Positions 34,312 through 43,302 are shown, numbered from the stretch's first letter. The stretch: 50,795 nucleotides of DNA from Polymorphobacter sp. (GCF_025362435.1 NZ_JANYGL010000146.1:1-50795), one strand, 5' to 3'. The notes: generated by a model not told the origin, from the letters alone. A program made the numbers and translations.

Positions 34312-34946
34312 GCCGCCCCCAGCGCCAGCGCGGCGCGGCGGAGGAGGTATTTGTTGAACTCGCGGGCGATGCTGCCCGCACCGCCGCCGGGGACCCCGTC
34401 CTCGACGATCCGGACCGACGACGGCAGGTTGAGCGCGAGTTCGAGCCGCGCCCGCCGCATGTGCGCCGACGACGTCACCAGCCGCAGCGAGCGGTAGCCG
34501 TGACGCCCGACCCACGCCGTCGTCTCGACCGCGTTCGACCGCGTGTCGATCGCCTGGTAGCCGAGGTCGACGAGCGCGGCGAAGCGCTTCGGCGGGGCAT
34601 CGACCGACGCCGCGAGCGCCGCCCGGCTGACCCCCTCGCCGACGCCCGAGACAAGCATCCGCTTGGCGCTGCCCGCGGCGAGCACCGCCGCGCCGCGGGC
34701 CAGCCGCCCGGGGCCGCCGGTGAGAACGACGACGGCATCGGTCGGCTCGTCGATCGGCGCCCCGCCGGGGCGGGTCGCGACGAACCACAGGAAACCGCCG
34801 AAATAGAGCAGGAGGCCGAAGCCGGCGACGCGCGCGACCCCGCCCGCGATCCGCCTCGCACGCGAGCGCGGCGGCCCCGACCGCGCCCGCGACTTGACCG
34901 GGCGCGGCGACCCCGGCCGCGGCTTGCGGCGCGGCGGCTGGCTCAC
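34308..34946 (-). CDS. YdcF family (DUF218) membrane protein
   Basis: 212 aa from the GTG at 34946, which overlaps the mltG stop (GTGA); an ATG 11 codons upstream is possible. A basic N-terminus (RRKPRPGSPRPVKSRAR) leads to one helix (VAGFGLLLYFGGFLWFV), then the DUF218 domain with DAVVVLTGGPGRLARG and LVTSSAHMRRA. Relatives include ElyC and SanA, with roles in envelope lipid-carrier or peptidoglycan steps. The exact role is unknown. Confidence 0.88.
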   Translation of the reverse strand: MSQPPRRKPRPGSPRPVKSRARSGPPRSRARRIAGGVARVAGFGLLLYFGGFLWFVATRPGGAPIDEPTDAVVVLTGGPGRLARGAAVLAAGSAKRMLVSGVGEGVSRAALAASVDAPPKRFAALVDLGYQAIDTRSNAVETTAWVGRHGYRSLRLVTSSAHMRRARLELALNLPSSVRIVEDGVPGGGAGSIAREFNKYLLRRAALALGAA

Positions 34947-35923
34947 ATCTCGCCGCGCGCGCGGCGGATCGCGAACCACTTGGCGACATTGGCGTTCTGC
35001 TCGGCGAGCGTCGTCGCGAAGACGTGCCCGCCCTTGCCGTCGGCGACGAAGTACAGCGCCTTGGTCGGGGCGGGATCGAGCACCGCGGCGATCGACGCGC
35101 GCCCGGGGTTGGCGATCGGACCCTTCGGCAGGCCGGGCTTGAGATAGGTGTTATAGCCGGTGTCGCGGTTGAGCTCCGACCGCAGGATGCGCCGCCCGAG
35201 CGGCTTGCCCTGCGTGATCGGGTAGATCACCGTCGGGTCGGCATCGAGCTTCATCCCCGTCCGCAGCCGGTTCGAATAGACCCCGGCGACCAGCCGACGC
35301 TCGGCCGCGACCCCGGTCTCCTTCTCGACGATCGACGCGAGGGTGATCGCCTCGGCGGGCGTCTTGACCACCGTCGCCGGGGTCCGCGCCTTCCACAAGG
35401 TCGCGAGCTCGGCCGCCATCGCCGCCTGCATGTGCGCCACCGCCGCGGCGCGGGTCGAGCCGACCTGGAAGTCATAGGTATCGGGCAGCACCGACCCCTC
35501 GGCGGGAACCTCGACCGGCCCGGTCAGCTTGGCATTCGCCAGCAGCCGGTCGCGGACCAGCACCGACGGCATTCCCTCGGGGATCGTCACCCGCAGCGCG
35601 ATGACGTCGCCGCGCTGCATCTGGCGGAGATAGTCGCCCCAGCCGATCCCCTCGGTGAAGCGATAGACCCCGGCGCGGATCGGCTCGGGCTTGCCGAACA
35701 TCCGCGCGAGCAGGCGGAACTGTCCCTCCGACGTGATCACGTCGGCGTCGGTCAGCCGCGACGCCGCCCCGGCGAGCGTTGTCCCCGCGGGGATGGTGAC
35801 GTCGCGGGTGTGGATGCCGTGCTTGCCCCAGCTCCACCACGGCGCGACGAACAACGGGACGCCGATGACGAGCAGCAGGAAGATGAAGGCCTGCGCCGCG
35901 CGCGTTCCCCGGCTGCTGGTCAC
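34943..35923 (-). CDS. mltG: Endolytic murein transglycosylase
   Basis: 326 aa, starting with GTG at 35923. A cytoplasmic tail and one membrane helix (AFIFLLLVIGVPLFVAP) are followed by a LysM-like domain and the YceG/MltG catalytic domain with LPDTYDF and the active-site motif SIVEKETG (198-204). It cuts nascent peptidoglycan strands in the periplasm. It lies 5 bp after fabF, the common order in alphaproteobacteria. Confidence 0.95.
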   Translation of the reverse strand: MTSSRGTRAAQAFIFLLLVIGVPLFVAPWWSWGKHGIHTRDVTIPAGTTLAGAASRLTDADVITSEGQFRLLARMFGKPEPIRAGVYRFTEGIGWGDYLRQMQRGDVIALRVTIPEGMPSVLVRDRLLANAKLTGPVEVPAEGSVLPDTYDFQVGSTRAAAVAHMQAAMAAELATLWKARTPATVVKTPAEAITLASIVEKETGVAAERRLVAGVYSNRLRTGMKLDADPTVIYPITQGKPLGRRILRSELNRDTGYNTYLKPGLPKGPIANPGRASIAAVLDPAPTKALYFVADGKGGHVFATTLAEQNANVAKWFAIRRARGEM

Positions 35924-35928
35924 CGCCT

Positions 35929-37188
35929 TCAGACCGATCGCAGGACGAGCGTCGCGTTGGTCCCGCCGAAGCCGAAGCTGTTGTTCAACACCGCGCGAAT
36001 CTTCCGCGGCTTGGCGACGTGCGGGACGAGGTCGAAGCCCTCGCAGCCTGGCGACGGGTTGTCGAGATTGAGCGTCGGCGGCGCGATCTGGTCGCGCATC
36101 GCCAGCGCGCAGAAGATGCTCTCGACCGCCCCGGCGCCGCCGAGCAGGTGGCCGATCGCGGACTTGGTCGACGAGATGCTGACCGTCTCGATGGCGCTGC
36201 CGAACGCGCGCCGGACCGCGCCGAGCTCGATCTCGTCGGCCATCGTCGATGTCCCGTGGGCGTTGATATAGTCGATGTCCGACGGGTCGAGCCCGGCCCG
36301 GCGCAGCGCCATCTGCATCGAACGGAACGCCCCCGACCCTTCGGGCTGCGGCGCGGTGACGTGATAGGCGTCGCCGGTCAGGCCGTAGCCGATGACCTCG
36401 GCATAGATCGTCGCGCCGCGTGCCTTCGCCCGCTCATATTCCTCGAGGCAGACGATGCCCGCGCCCTCGCCCATGACGAAGCCGTCGCGGTCGCGGTCGT
36501 ACGGGCGGCTGGCGCGGGTCGGCTCGTCGTTGAAGCTCGTCGCCAGCGCCTTCGCCTGGCTGAACCCGGCGATGCCGAGCGGGCAGATCGCCCCTTCGGA
36601 CCCGCCCGCGAGCATGACGTCGGCGTCGTCCAAGGCGATCAGCCGCGCGGCGTCGCCGATCGCATGCGCGCCGGTCGAGCAGGCCGTGACGACCGCATGG
36701 TTGGGGCCCATCAGGCCGTATTTGATGCTGACCTGCCCCGAGATCAGGTTGATCAGCCGCCCGTGGACGAAGTGCGGCGAGACGCGGCGCGGCCCCTTCT
36801 CGTGAAGGACGATCGACTCCTTCTCGATTCCGGGAAGCCCGCCGATGCCCGAGCCGATCATGCAGCCGGCGCGGTAGCGCTCCTCCTCGGACATGTCGGT
36901 CAGCCCGGCGTCCTCGAGCGCTTGCCCGGCGGCGTCGATGCCGAAGATGATGAATGGATCGACCTGGCGGAGCACCTTGTGGTCGATCCGCCTGGTCTGG
37001 TCGAAGGTGTCGCCGGTGCCGTCGCCGTGCTTGACCTCCATCGCGATCTGGCACTGGTAGTCGGTCGCGTCGAAGCGCGTGATCCGCCCCGCACCCGACT
37101 TCGATGAAAGGATATTGGCCCAGACGGTCTCGACGTTCGCCCCGAGCGGGGTGACCATGCCGACGCCGGTAATCACGACACGACGCAT
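35929..37188 (-). CDS. fabF: 3-oxoacyl-ACP synthase II
   Basis: 419 aa from the ATG at 37188 with GGGGAGGAA upstream. The catalytic triad is C170 in TACSTGAH, H311 in NAHGTST and H347 in AIGHLLGGAG. It is the condensing enzyme that elongates acyl-ACP in type II fatty acid synthesis. acpP is the gene before it on the same strand, with a hairpin in the 126-bp gap, and mltG follows. Confidence 0.97.
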   Translation of the reverse strand: MRRVVITGVGMVTPLGANVETVWANILSSKSGAGRITRFDATDYQCQIAMEVKHGDGTGDTFDQTRRIDHKVLRQVDPFIIFGIDAAGQALEDAGLTDMSEEERYRAGCMIGSGIGGLPGIEKESIVLHEKGPRRVSPHFVHGRLINLISGQVSIKYGLMGPNHAVVTACSTGAHAIGDAARLIALDDADVMLAGGSEGAICPLGIAGFSQAKALATSFNDEPTRASRPYDRDRDGFVMGEGAGIVCLEEYERAKARGATIYAEVIGYGLTGDAYHVTAPQPEGSGAFRSMQMALRRAGLDPSDIDYINAHGTSTMADEIELGAVRRAFGSAIETVSISSTKSAIGHLLGGAGAVESIFCALAMRDQIAPPTLNLDNPSPGCEGFDLVPHVAKPRKIRAVLNNSFGFGGTNATLVLRSV

Positions 37189-37254
37189 CGTGTTCCTCCC
37201 CAATGTAAATTGGCCCCTAAGTCATTGCTCAAGCCCGGGGCCTCTACGCAAAAC

Positions 37255-37290
37255 GGCCCGCCGCCGAAGCGGAGAGCCGTCGCGCGGGCC
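37255..37290 (-). terminator. Hairpin between acpP and fabF, possible partial terminator
   Basis: On the minus strand GGCCCGC (37290-37284) pairs with GCGGGCC (37261-37255), with further pairing inside, and GTTTTGCG follows. It could limit readthrough from the highly expressed acpP into fabF. The short T run makes it a weak terminator. Confidence 0.45.
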
Positions 37291-37314
37291 ACTCTCGGCC
37301 TGATCAATCCGTCC

Positions 37315-37554
37315 TCACGCCTTGGCATGCGTCTCGATGAAGCCGATCGCATCCTTGACGGTCAGGATCTTCTCGGCGGCATCGTCGGGAATCTCGACGC
37401 CGAATTCCTCCTCGAACGCCATCACGAGCTCGACCGTGTCGAGGCTGTCGGCCCCGAGATCATCGATGAAGCTGGCATCCTCGGTAACCTTGTCGGCCTC
37501 GACGCCAAGATGTTCGACGACGATCTTCTTAACGCGGTCGGCAACATCGGTCAT
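37315..37554 (-). CDS. acpP: Acyl carrier protein
   Basis: 79 aa, acidic. The phosphopantetheine attachment site is S37 in [15 protein letters not shown]. It carries growing acyl chains for FabD, FabG and FabF, whose genes surround it. The ATG at 37554 has GGAGAGGG upstream. Length and sequence are standard. Confidence 0.98.
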   Translation of the reverse strand: MTDVADRVKKIVVEHLGVEADKVTEDASFIDDLGADSLDTVELVMAFEEEFGVEIPDDAAEKILTVKDAIGFIETHAKA

Positions 37555-37596
37555 GGGATACCCTCTCCAATTAGTCTGGCGTTCAGCCTCGATATT

Positions 37597-37626
37597 GCGA
37601 TAGCCGCGCAAGTGCGGGCTGACAAG
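37597..37626 (-). promoter_or_regulatory. Candidate promoter of acpP
   Basis: On the minus strand TTGTCA (37626-37621) and TATCGC (37602-37597) are 18 bases apart, about 45 bp before the acpP start. It lies inside the fabG-acpP gap and downstream of the inserted DUF559 element, so the insertion leaves it intact. Confidence 0.4.
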
Positions 37627-37667
37627 ACTTGCATCTCGCTTGCTGGAGGCGCGAAGCGCCGCGACCC

Positions 37668-38248
37668 TTCCCTCTCCCGCTTGCGGGAGAGGGCGAGAGA
37701 CGGCGCTACAGCGCCGGCCCGGGGTGAGGGTGTCCGCCGCCCCGAACTCGCAACTCGTGTTCCACGGTCGCAAGTACTTGGTCGAGCTTGGTAAATACAT
37801 CCGCGTTCCAGAAGCGGACGACGTGCCACCCCTCGTTCGCGAGGACCGCCGTTCGCCGTTCGTCATACGCCGCCGCATCGACATGCTGGCTGCCATCCAG
37901 CTCGATCACCAGCCGGGCGGCGATACAAACGAAATCGGCGATATACGGGCCGATGCTGTGCTGGCGTCGAAACTTCCAGCCGATGAAGCGGCGGTCGCGG
38001 AGTTCGGCCCAGAGGGCGGCTTCGGCGTCGGTTGCTGCCGCGCGGAGGGGCGCGGCGTGGGGGCTGACGGTGCGGCGGACGCGGGACATGGGCGGGAGGG
38101 TAGCCGCAGGGAGGCGGTTGGGCCATCGGCTTGCTTGGGGGCAATCGTTCGCTCGTTCCCAAGGTGAGTTCCAGGCGGCAGACACCCTCACCCCGGGCCG
38201 CGCCTGCGGGCGCGTCTCTCGCCCTCTCCCGCAAGCGGGAGAGGGAAG
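37668..38248. mobile_element. DUF559 gene between long inverted repeats, inserted between fabG and acpP
   Basis: The arms 37668-37740 and 38175-38248 are inverted copies of about 74 bases, nearly identical except at an inner hairpin tip (GCGC-TACA-GCGC against a compensated version). From the outside in, each arm has a CTCTCCCGC/GCGGGAGAG hairpin, GGCGAGAGACG, the small hairpin and CCGGGGTGAGGGTGT. Arms of the same design, without a gene, occur elsewhere in the window. The usual fabD-fabG-acpP-fabF order is broken here by exactly this unit, so it looks like an insertion. No target duplication was identified. Confidence 0.65.
37706..38089 (-). CDS. DUF559 (Vsr/PD-(D/E)XK-like) endonuclease domain protein
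   Basis: 127 aa from the ATG at 38089, chosen because family members begin just before [16 protein letters not shown]. The core is [18 protein letters not shown] and VIELDGSQH, with D52, E64 and D66 as likely metal ligands, then a helix-strand tail ([13 protein letters not shown]). DUF559 is related to very-short-patch-repair endonucleases; its cellular role is not established. The last dozen codons ([11 protein letters not shown]) and the TAG lie within the inverted-repeat arm. There is no clear ribosome site. A longer frame reaches 38191. Confidence 0.85.
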   Translation of the reverse strand: MSRVRRTVSPHAAPLRAAATDAEAALWAELRDRRFIGWKFRRQHSIGPYIADFVCIAARLVIELDGSQHVDAAAYDERRTAVLANEGWHVVRFWNADVFTKLDQVLATVEHELRVRGGGHPHPGPAL

Positions 38249-38251
38249 TGT

Positions 38252-38986
38252 TTAGAGCATCGCCATGCCGCCGTTGACGTGGAGCGTCGTGCCGGTGACG
38301 TAGGCGGCTTCGCGCGATGCGAGGTAGGCGACCGCGGCAGCGACGTCGGCCCCGGCGCCCAGCCGCCCGGCGGGGATGCGCGTGGTTAACGCTGCAGTTT
38401 GCGCCTCGCTTAGCGCCTCGGTCATGGGCGACGCGATGAAGCCGGGGGCGACGCAGTTGACCGTGATGCCGCGGCTCGCGACCTCCTGCGCCAGTGCCTT
38501 CGACATCGCCGTCAGCGCGCCCTTTGACGCGGCATAATTCATCTGCCCGGGGTTGCCGGTGTGGCCGACGACCGACGTAATCGTGACGATGCGGCCGAAG
38601 CGCGCCTTCATCATCGGGCGGCAGGCGGCGCGGCACAGGCGGAAAGCCGCCTCGACGTTGACCCGCATCACCGCGTCCCACTCGTCGTCCTTCATCCGCA
38701 TCGCGAGGTTGTCGCGGGTGACGCCGGCGTTGTTGACGAGGATGTCGAGCGAGCCGAGCGCCTTGACCGCATCGGGGACGAGCGCGTCGACCGCCGCCGC
38801 GTCGCCCAAGTCGCACGGCAGGACGACCGCGCCGGTGAGTTCCGCTGCAAGGCCTTCGAGCGGCCCGACCCGCGTTCCCGACAGCGCCAGCCGCGCTCCC
38901 TGCCCCGCCAGCACTCGGGCAATCGCCGAGCCGATGCCGCCGCTCGCGCCGGTCACCAGCGCCGTCATGCCGGTCAGGTCGAACAT
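38252..38986 (-). CDS. fabG: 3-oxoacyl-ACP reductase
   Basis: 244 aa short-chain dehydrogenase. NADPH motif TGASGGIG at 12-19, NNAG at 85-88 and catalytic N110, S138, Y151 and K155 (MNYAASKGAL). It reduces 3-oxoacyl-ACP in fatty acid elongation. Its stop is 3 bases from the inverted-repeat arm of the DUF559 element, so the element has landed right after the gene. Confidence 0.97.
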   Translation of the reverse strand: MFDLTGMTALVTGASGGIGSAIARVLAGQGARLALSGTRVGPLEGLAAELTGAVVLPCDLGDAAAVDALVPDAVKALGSLDILVNNAGVTRDNLAMRMKDDEWDAVMRVNVEAAFRLCRAACRPMMKARFGRIVTITSVVGHTGNPGQMNYAASKGALTAMSKALAQEVASRGITVNCVAPGFIASPMTEALSEAQTAALTTRIPAGRLGAGADVAAAVAYLASREAAYVTGTTLHVNGGMAML

Positions 38987-39150
38987 TCTGCTTCCCCTAG
39001 ATGTACCATATAGGCGGGATTATGGGAGTTTCAGATCGCTGGCTAGAAATCGGAAGTCCACACGAACAAGGCATAGTTGCGATGCCCAGGCTCCTGCGAC
39101 ATCAATGACTTGCTCGATTGGAAGTCCGCACCTCGATAACGCCGGTCTGG

Positions 39151-40086
39151 TTAAAGCTTCTTCGCGACCATTTCTATACCCGCCATGTCGGCCGCGCTCT
39201 CGGCGGTGGCGTCGGGGGTGATCCGCTTGACCATCGGCGTGAGGACTTTCGCGCCGAGTTCTACGAAGTTGGTCACGCCCGCACCGGTCATCATCAGGAT
39301 GCTCTCGCGCCACCGCACCCGCCCGGTGACTTGCTCGACCAGCTGAGCGCGGATCGTGTCGGGATCGGCGACCGGAGCGGCGGTAACGTTCGCGACCAGC
39401 GGCACGAACGGGGCCACGAGGCGGACATCGGCGAGCGCGCCGCGCATGACCTCGGCGGCCGGAGCCATCAGGCGGCAGTGGAACGGTGCCGACACCGGCA
39501 ACGGCATCGCCTTGCCGCCGCGCGCCTTCGCCAGCGCGATCGCGCGTTCGACGGCGGCGGCATGACCCGAGACGACGACCTGCCCCGGCGCGTTGTCGTT
39601 CGCGACCTCGCAGACTTCACCTTCGGCAGCTTCGGCTGCGACTTCGGCGGCAACGGTAAGGTCGAGCCCGAGCAGCACTGCCATCGTCCCGACGCCGACC
39701 GGCACCGCGGCCTGCATCGCCTGCCCGCGCAGCCGCAGCAGCCGCGCGGTGTCGGCGAGCGTCAGCGCGCCCGCCGCGCACAGCGCGCTATACTCACCGA
39801 GGCTGTGCCCGGCGACGAAGCTCGCCTTGTCCGCGACGCTGATCCCGCCTTCGGCCTCGAGGACGCGGAGCACCGCGATCGACAGCGCCATGATCGCCGG
39901 CTGGGCGTTCTCGGTCAGCGTCAGCTCGGTCAGCGAGCCGTCGAACATCAGCCGCGACAGATGCGCGCCGAGTGCCGAATCGACCTCCTCGAACACCGCG
40001 CGGGCAGCGGTGCTGGCGGCGGCGAGCGCCTTGCCCATCCCCGCCGACTGGCTCCCCTGCCCCGGAAAAACGAATGCACGCGTCAC
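39151..40086 (-). CDS. fabD: Malonyl CoA-ACP transacylase
   Basis: 311 aa, starting with GTG at 40086. The motifs are FPGQGSQ, the nucleophile S95 in GHSLGEYS and H203 in SAPFHC. It moves the malonyl group from CoA to ACP to feed FabF. The 164-bp gap to fabG is longer than usual and contains the AAGTCCACAC repeat seen at 17.7-18.1 kb. Confidence 0.96.
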   Translation of the reverse strand: MTRAFVFPGQGSQSAGMGKALAAASTAARAVFEEVDSALGAHLSRLMFDGSLTELTLTENAQPAIMALSIAVLRVLEAEGGISVADKASFVAGHSLGEYSALCAAGALTLADTARLLRLRGQAMQAAVPVGVGTMAVLLGLDLTVAAEVAAEAAEGEVCEVANDNAPGQVVVSGHAAAVERAIALAKARGGKAMPLPVSAPFHCRLMAPAAEVMRGALADVRLVAPFVPLVANVTAAPVADPDTIRAQLVEQVTGRVRWRESILMMTGAGVTNFVELGAKVLTPMVKRITPDATAESAADMAGIEMVAKKL

Positions 40087-40375
40087 CGATGGTTCCTTTT
40101 CAGCGCGGAAACGGTGCGATTAGGCGTTCGCGGGGACACGCGCAATCGCCTGCGGACCGGCGCGGCGGGGCGGCAGGGACGCATCGCTCGAGCTTTTCGA
40201 CCGTTATCGGTGGCGAGGATAAACGTGATCAACCACCCGTGCCATTAGTCTTTGCGCGTCGCGTACGATTGATTAAGGTCGCCGCGCCCGTCACGGGTGG
40301 CGATGCGTTCATCGCCCGTCTACGCGACCGGGTTCAGATTCACGATACAGCCCCGAACAACCATGAGGGAATGAC

Positions 40376-41479
40376 ATGAAGTTGGTGAAGCTATTTTCGA
40401 CCGTCGCGGCGCTGGCGCTGATGCCGGTCGTCGCCACCCCCGCGATGGCGGCGGTGTCGAAGGCGGTCGGCACCGCACTCAACCAGGCGGCAAAGTCGAG
40501 CGGCGCGGGCGCGATCGCCGCGATCAACACCGCCAAGGCCGCCGCCAAGACCCCTGAGGAGCGGACCAAGGTCGCGCAGATGGCGGCGTACGTCTACACC
40601 AAGGCCGGTCAGTACGGTAAGGCCGCCGACGAGCTCCAGGCGGGCGGCGCGGCAACCCCGAAGCAGCTTGCCTCGCTCTATTACAACGCCGGCAACTACA
40701 CGAAGGCGGTGACCTACGCCAAGCAGGCCGGCGGCGACGACATGCAGGTCCTGATCGCCCAGGCGGCGATCAAGCAGGGCCATTATGCCGAGGCGGTGAC
40801 GTCGTACAACAAGCTGATCGCGTCGAATGGGCCGAAGCCGCAGTATCTCGAGAACCTCGCCGGGGCGCAGTACAAGTCGGGCGATAAGAAGTCGTACCTC
40901 GCCACGACTGAAAAGCTGATCAAGATCGACGCCAGCCCGGCGCGGTGGAAGACGCTCCTCGTCGAGCAGCAGAAGAACCAGATGCGCCCCGAGGCGAAGC
41001 TGGCGCTGTTCCACCTGATGGACGCGACCGGCAACCTCACCCGGCCCGAGGACATCCAGGAGTTCGCCAAGCTCGCGATCGTCAACAACCAGCCCGGCGT
41101 CGCGCAGGCGGTGCTGACCAAGGCCGGCGGCAGCGTCGGCTCCGACCCGATGACGGCGAAGCTGGCGCAGGCAGCGGCGCAGCGCGCGCAGGCAGCCGGG
41201 GCGAACGCGCCCAAGCTCGCCGCGAGCCCGGCGACGGCGGCACAGGCCGGCGGCGCCTACTTCGGCCTCGGCCAGTTCCCGGCAGCGGCAAGCGCCTACG
41301 GCAAGGCCGCCGGCGCGGGCGGCGCCGACGCCGATTCAGCGAAGGTCTTCGAGGGCATCTCGCAGGTCAAGGCCGGGTCCGCTGCCGCCGCCAAGACGAC
41401 CTTCGCCAGTGTCGGCGAGACCGGCGGGATGAAGGACATCGCCGACCTGTGGAAGCTGTACGCCAGCACGAAGGGCTGA
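40376..41479 (+). CDS. Exported TPR-like repeat protein
   Basis: 367 aa. Signal peptide 1-25 (ATPAMAA). The mature part is helical, with repeats of TPR type such as AAYVYTKAGQYGKAADEL, ASLYYNAGNYTKAVTYAK and AQAAIKQGHYAEAVTSYNKL, and is rich in Ala and Lys. It is probably a periplasmic or outer-membrane scaffold. Function not known. GAGGGAA precedes the ATG. It is divergent from fabD and followed by a large palindrome that may end transcription. Confidence 0.8.
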   Translation: MKLVKLFSTVAALALMPVVATPAMAAVSKAVGTALNQAAKSSGAGAIAAINTAKAAAKTPEERTKVAQMAAYVYTKAGQYGKAADELQAGGAATPKQLASLYYNAGNYTKAVTYAKQAGGDDMQVLIAQAAIKQGHYAEAVTSYNKLIASNGPKPQYLENLAGAQYKSGDKKSYLATTEKLIKIDASPARWKTLLVEQQKNQMRPEAKLALFHLMDATGNLTRPEDIQEFAKLAIVNNQPGVAQAVLTKAGGSVGSDPMTAKLAQAAAQRAQAAGANAPKLAASPATAAQAGGAYFGLGQFPAAASAYGKAAGAGGADADSAKVFEGISQVKAGSAAAAKTTFASVGETGGMKDIADLWKLYASTKG

Positions 41480-41509
41480 TCGCTTAATCCTCCCCGTCTT
41501 CGCTTCTAA

Positions 41510-41685
41510 CTCCTCCCTCGCTCTTGCGGGGTGGGGGACCATCGCCCTTCGCGATGGTGGAGGGGGCGTACAGGCGAACGGTTAGATTAGGGAAACGTGC
41601 CCCAAGGCGAACTTTACGTTTTGGGGCTCCCCCTCCACCACGCCAAGCGGCGCGGTCCCCCTCCCCCGCAAGAGCGAGGGAGGAT
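41510..41685. repeat. Long palindromic repeat, second subfamily
   Basis: Arms of about 58 bases at each end are inverted copies. They begin CCTCCCTCGCTCTTGCGGGG and contain GGGGGACC, a hairpin whose tip differs between arms, and GGTGGAGGGGG. The design (hairpin with variable tip inside longer arms) is that of the other palindromes, but the sequence is distinct. The loop of about 45 bases has no coding potential. Confidence 0.75.
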
Positions 41686-41755
41686 TAAGACGCCCTCCAT
41701 TACAGTTTAACTTGCGCCCGGCCCCCACTTCCGCCATACGCCCGCCTCCGACGTG

Positions 41756-41777
41756 CGGCCGGGTTCACCCCCGGCCG
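41756..41777 (+). promoter_or_regulatory. Hairpin in the rpsF leader
   Basis: A perfect 8-bp stem, CGGCCGGG at 41756-41763 and its complement at 41770-41777, with a 6-base loop, lies 78 bp before rpsF. In many bacteria the S6-S18 pair binds an rpsF leader hairpin; whether this is that element cannot be decided by eye. Confidence 0.35.
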
Positions 41778-41854
41778 TTCGCCGTTTCAGCAGCCAGCCG
41801 GAGAGGCGTCGCACAGCGCGGCGTCGACGATCGGTCACAGGAGTAGAACGACAC

Positions 41855-42373
41855 ATGCCGATGTACGAGCATGTCTTCCTCGCGCGTCAGGACCTGGCCA
41901 ATGCCCAGGTCGATGCGATGAGCGAAGCCTTCACCAAGATCATCACCGATCACGACGGTCGCGTCGCCAAGAACGAATATTGGGGCCTTCGCAGCCTCGC
42001 CTACCGGATCAAGAAGAACCGCAAGGCGCATTATGTCATGTTCAACATCGACGCCCCCGCGGCGGCGATCTCGGAACTCGAGCGCCAGGTCGGACTGAGC
42101 GAGGACATCCTCCGCTTCATGACCGTCCGCGTCGACGAGATGGAAGAAGGCCCGTCGGCAATGATGCGCCGCAACGAGAGCCGCGAGCGCGACCGCGAGA
42201 GCCGTGACGGCGACCGCCCGCGTGGCGACCGGCCCGATCGCGGCGACCGTGGTGACCGTCCGCGCAGCGGCGGTTTCGGCGGTGAGCGCAGCGGCGGCGG
42301 CGGCTTCGGCGGCGACCGTGGCGGCAGCGGTGGCGGCGATCGTGGCGGCGGCTTCCGCCCGCGCGCGGCTTAA
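41855..42373 (+). CDS. rpsF: Ribosomal protein S6
   Basis: 172 aa. The first 100 residues are the normal S6 ferredoxin-like fold ([44 protein letters not shown]). A long Arg/Asp/Gly tail follows, with repeated GDR and GGFGG units, longer than in model species where S6 ends near 100-135 residues. Tails of this sort occur in other sphingomonads. AGGAG lies 11 bases before the ATG. It is first in rpsF-rpsR-rplI. Confidence 0.97.
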   Translation: MPMYEHVFLARQDLANAQVDAMSEAFTKIITDHDGRVAKNEYWGLRSLAYRIKKNRKAHYVMFNIDAPAAAISELERQVGLSEDILRFMTVRVDEMEEGPSAMMRRNESRERDRESRDGDRPRGDRPDRGDRGDRPRSGGFGGERSGGGGFGGDRGGSGGGDRGGGFRPRAA

Positions 42374-42388
42374 AGGGAGTATCACACT

Positions 42389-42613
42389 ATGGGTCGTCCC
42401 TTTTTTCGCCGTCGCAAGTCGTGCCCCTTCTCGGGTCCGAATGCTCCCGTCATCGACTACAAGGACGTGCGCCTGTTGCAGGGCTTCGTCTCCGAGCGTG
42501 GCAAGATCGTGCCGAGCCGGATCACCGCCGTCAGCGGCAAGAAGCAGCGCGAGCTGGCCCAGGCGATCAAGCGCGCCCGCCACATCGGCCTGCTGCCGTT
42601 CCTCGTGAAGTAG
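42389..42613 (+). CDS. rpsR: Ribosomal protein S18
   Basis: 74 aa. Standard S18: [12 protein letters not shown] at the start, [19 protein letters not shown] and [21 protein letters not shown] at the end. It pairs with S6 on the platform of the 30S subunit. It is 15 bp after rpsF, with AAAGGGAG upstream. Confidence 0.98.
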   Translation: MGRPFFRRRKSCPFSGPNAPVIDYKDVRLLQGFVSERGKIVPSRITAVSGKKQRELAQAIKRARHIGLLPFLVK

Positions 42614-42626
42614 GGATCAAATACTC

Positions 42627-43229
42627 ATGGACGTGATCCTTCTCGAGCGGGTCGAAAAGCTCGGCAACATCGGCGACGTCGTCAATGTGAAGCCCGGTTT
42701 CGCCCGCAACTTCCTCCTCCCCAACAACAAGGCGCTCCGTGCGTCCGAAGCGAACAAGAAGCGCTTCGAGGCGAACCGCGCCCACATCGAGGCCGAGAAC
42801 GCCGGCCGCCGCGACGTCGCAATGGAAGAGTCGAAGTCGATCGACGGCAAGTCGATCGTCCTCATCCGCCAGGCGTCGAACACCGGCCAGCTCTACGGTT
42901 CGGTCGCCACCCGCGACCTGTCCGAAGCGCTGACCGCCGAGGGCGCGCACGTTACGCGCAACCAGGTGGTGCTCGACAAGCCGATCAAGGCGCTCGGCGT
43001 CTATTCGGTCAAGATCTCGCTCCACCCCGAGGTCTCGGTCACGGTCACGGTCAACATCGCCCGCTCGCCCGAAGAGGCCGAGCTCCAGGCGAAGGGCGTC
43101 AACGTCTCGGCCGACATGTTCGAGCGCGACAACGCCGGCTTCACCGAAGCCTTCGACCCGAACGCCGAACCCGGCACCCTGCCGAGCGACATGGCGGATG
43201 CCCCGGCGGAAGCTCCTGCTGAGGGCTGA
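42627..43229 (+). CDS. rplI: Ribosomal protein L9
   Basis: 200 aa. The N-terminal domain has [32 protein letters not shown] and the usual long helix links to the C-terminal rRNA-binding domain. An acidic tail ends [13 protein letters not shown]. It starts 13 bp after rpsR and is followed by a strong terminator, closing the operon. Confidence 0.97.
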   Translation: MDVILLERVEKLGNIGDVVNVKPGFARNFLLPNNKALRASEANKKRFEANRAHIEAENAGRRDVAMEESKSIDGKSIVLIRQASNTGQLYGSVATRDLSEALTAEGAHVTRNQVVLDKPIKALGVYSVKISLHPEVSVTVTVNIARSPEEAELQAKGVNVSADMFERDNAGFTEAFDPNAEPGTLPSDMADAPAEAPAEG

Positions 43230-43253
43230 TCGGGCAACCGACGACATGAAAAA

Positions 43254-43287
43254 GGCCGCGTTGCCAGATGGCAGCGCGGCCTTTTTT
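43254..43287 (+). terminator. Rho-independent terminator after rplI
   Basis: Stem GGCCGCGTTGCC (43254-43265) and GGCAGCGCGGCC (43270-43281), 12 bp with one G-T wobble, loop AGAT, then six T. It lies 24 bases past the rplI stop. Confidence 0.95.
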
Positions 43288-43302
43288 CGTTCTGCCCTTT
43301 CT

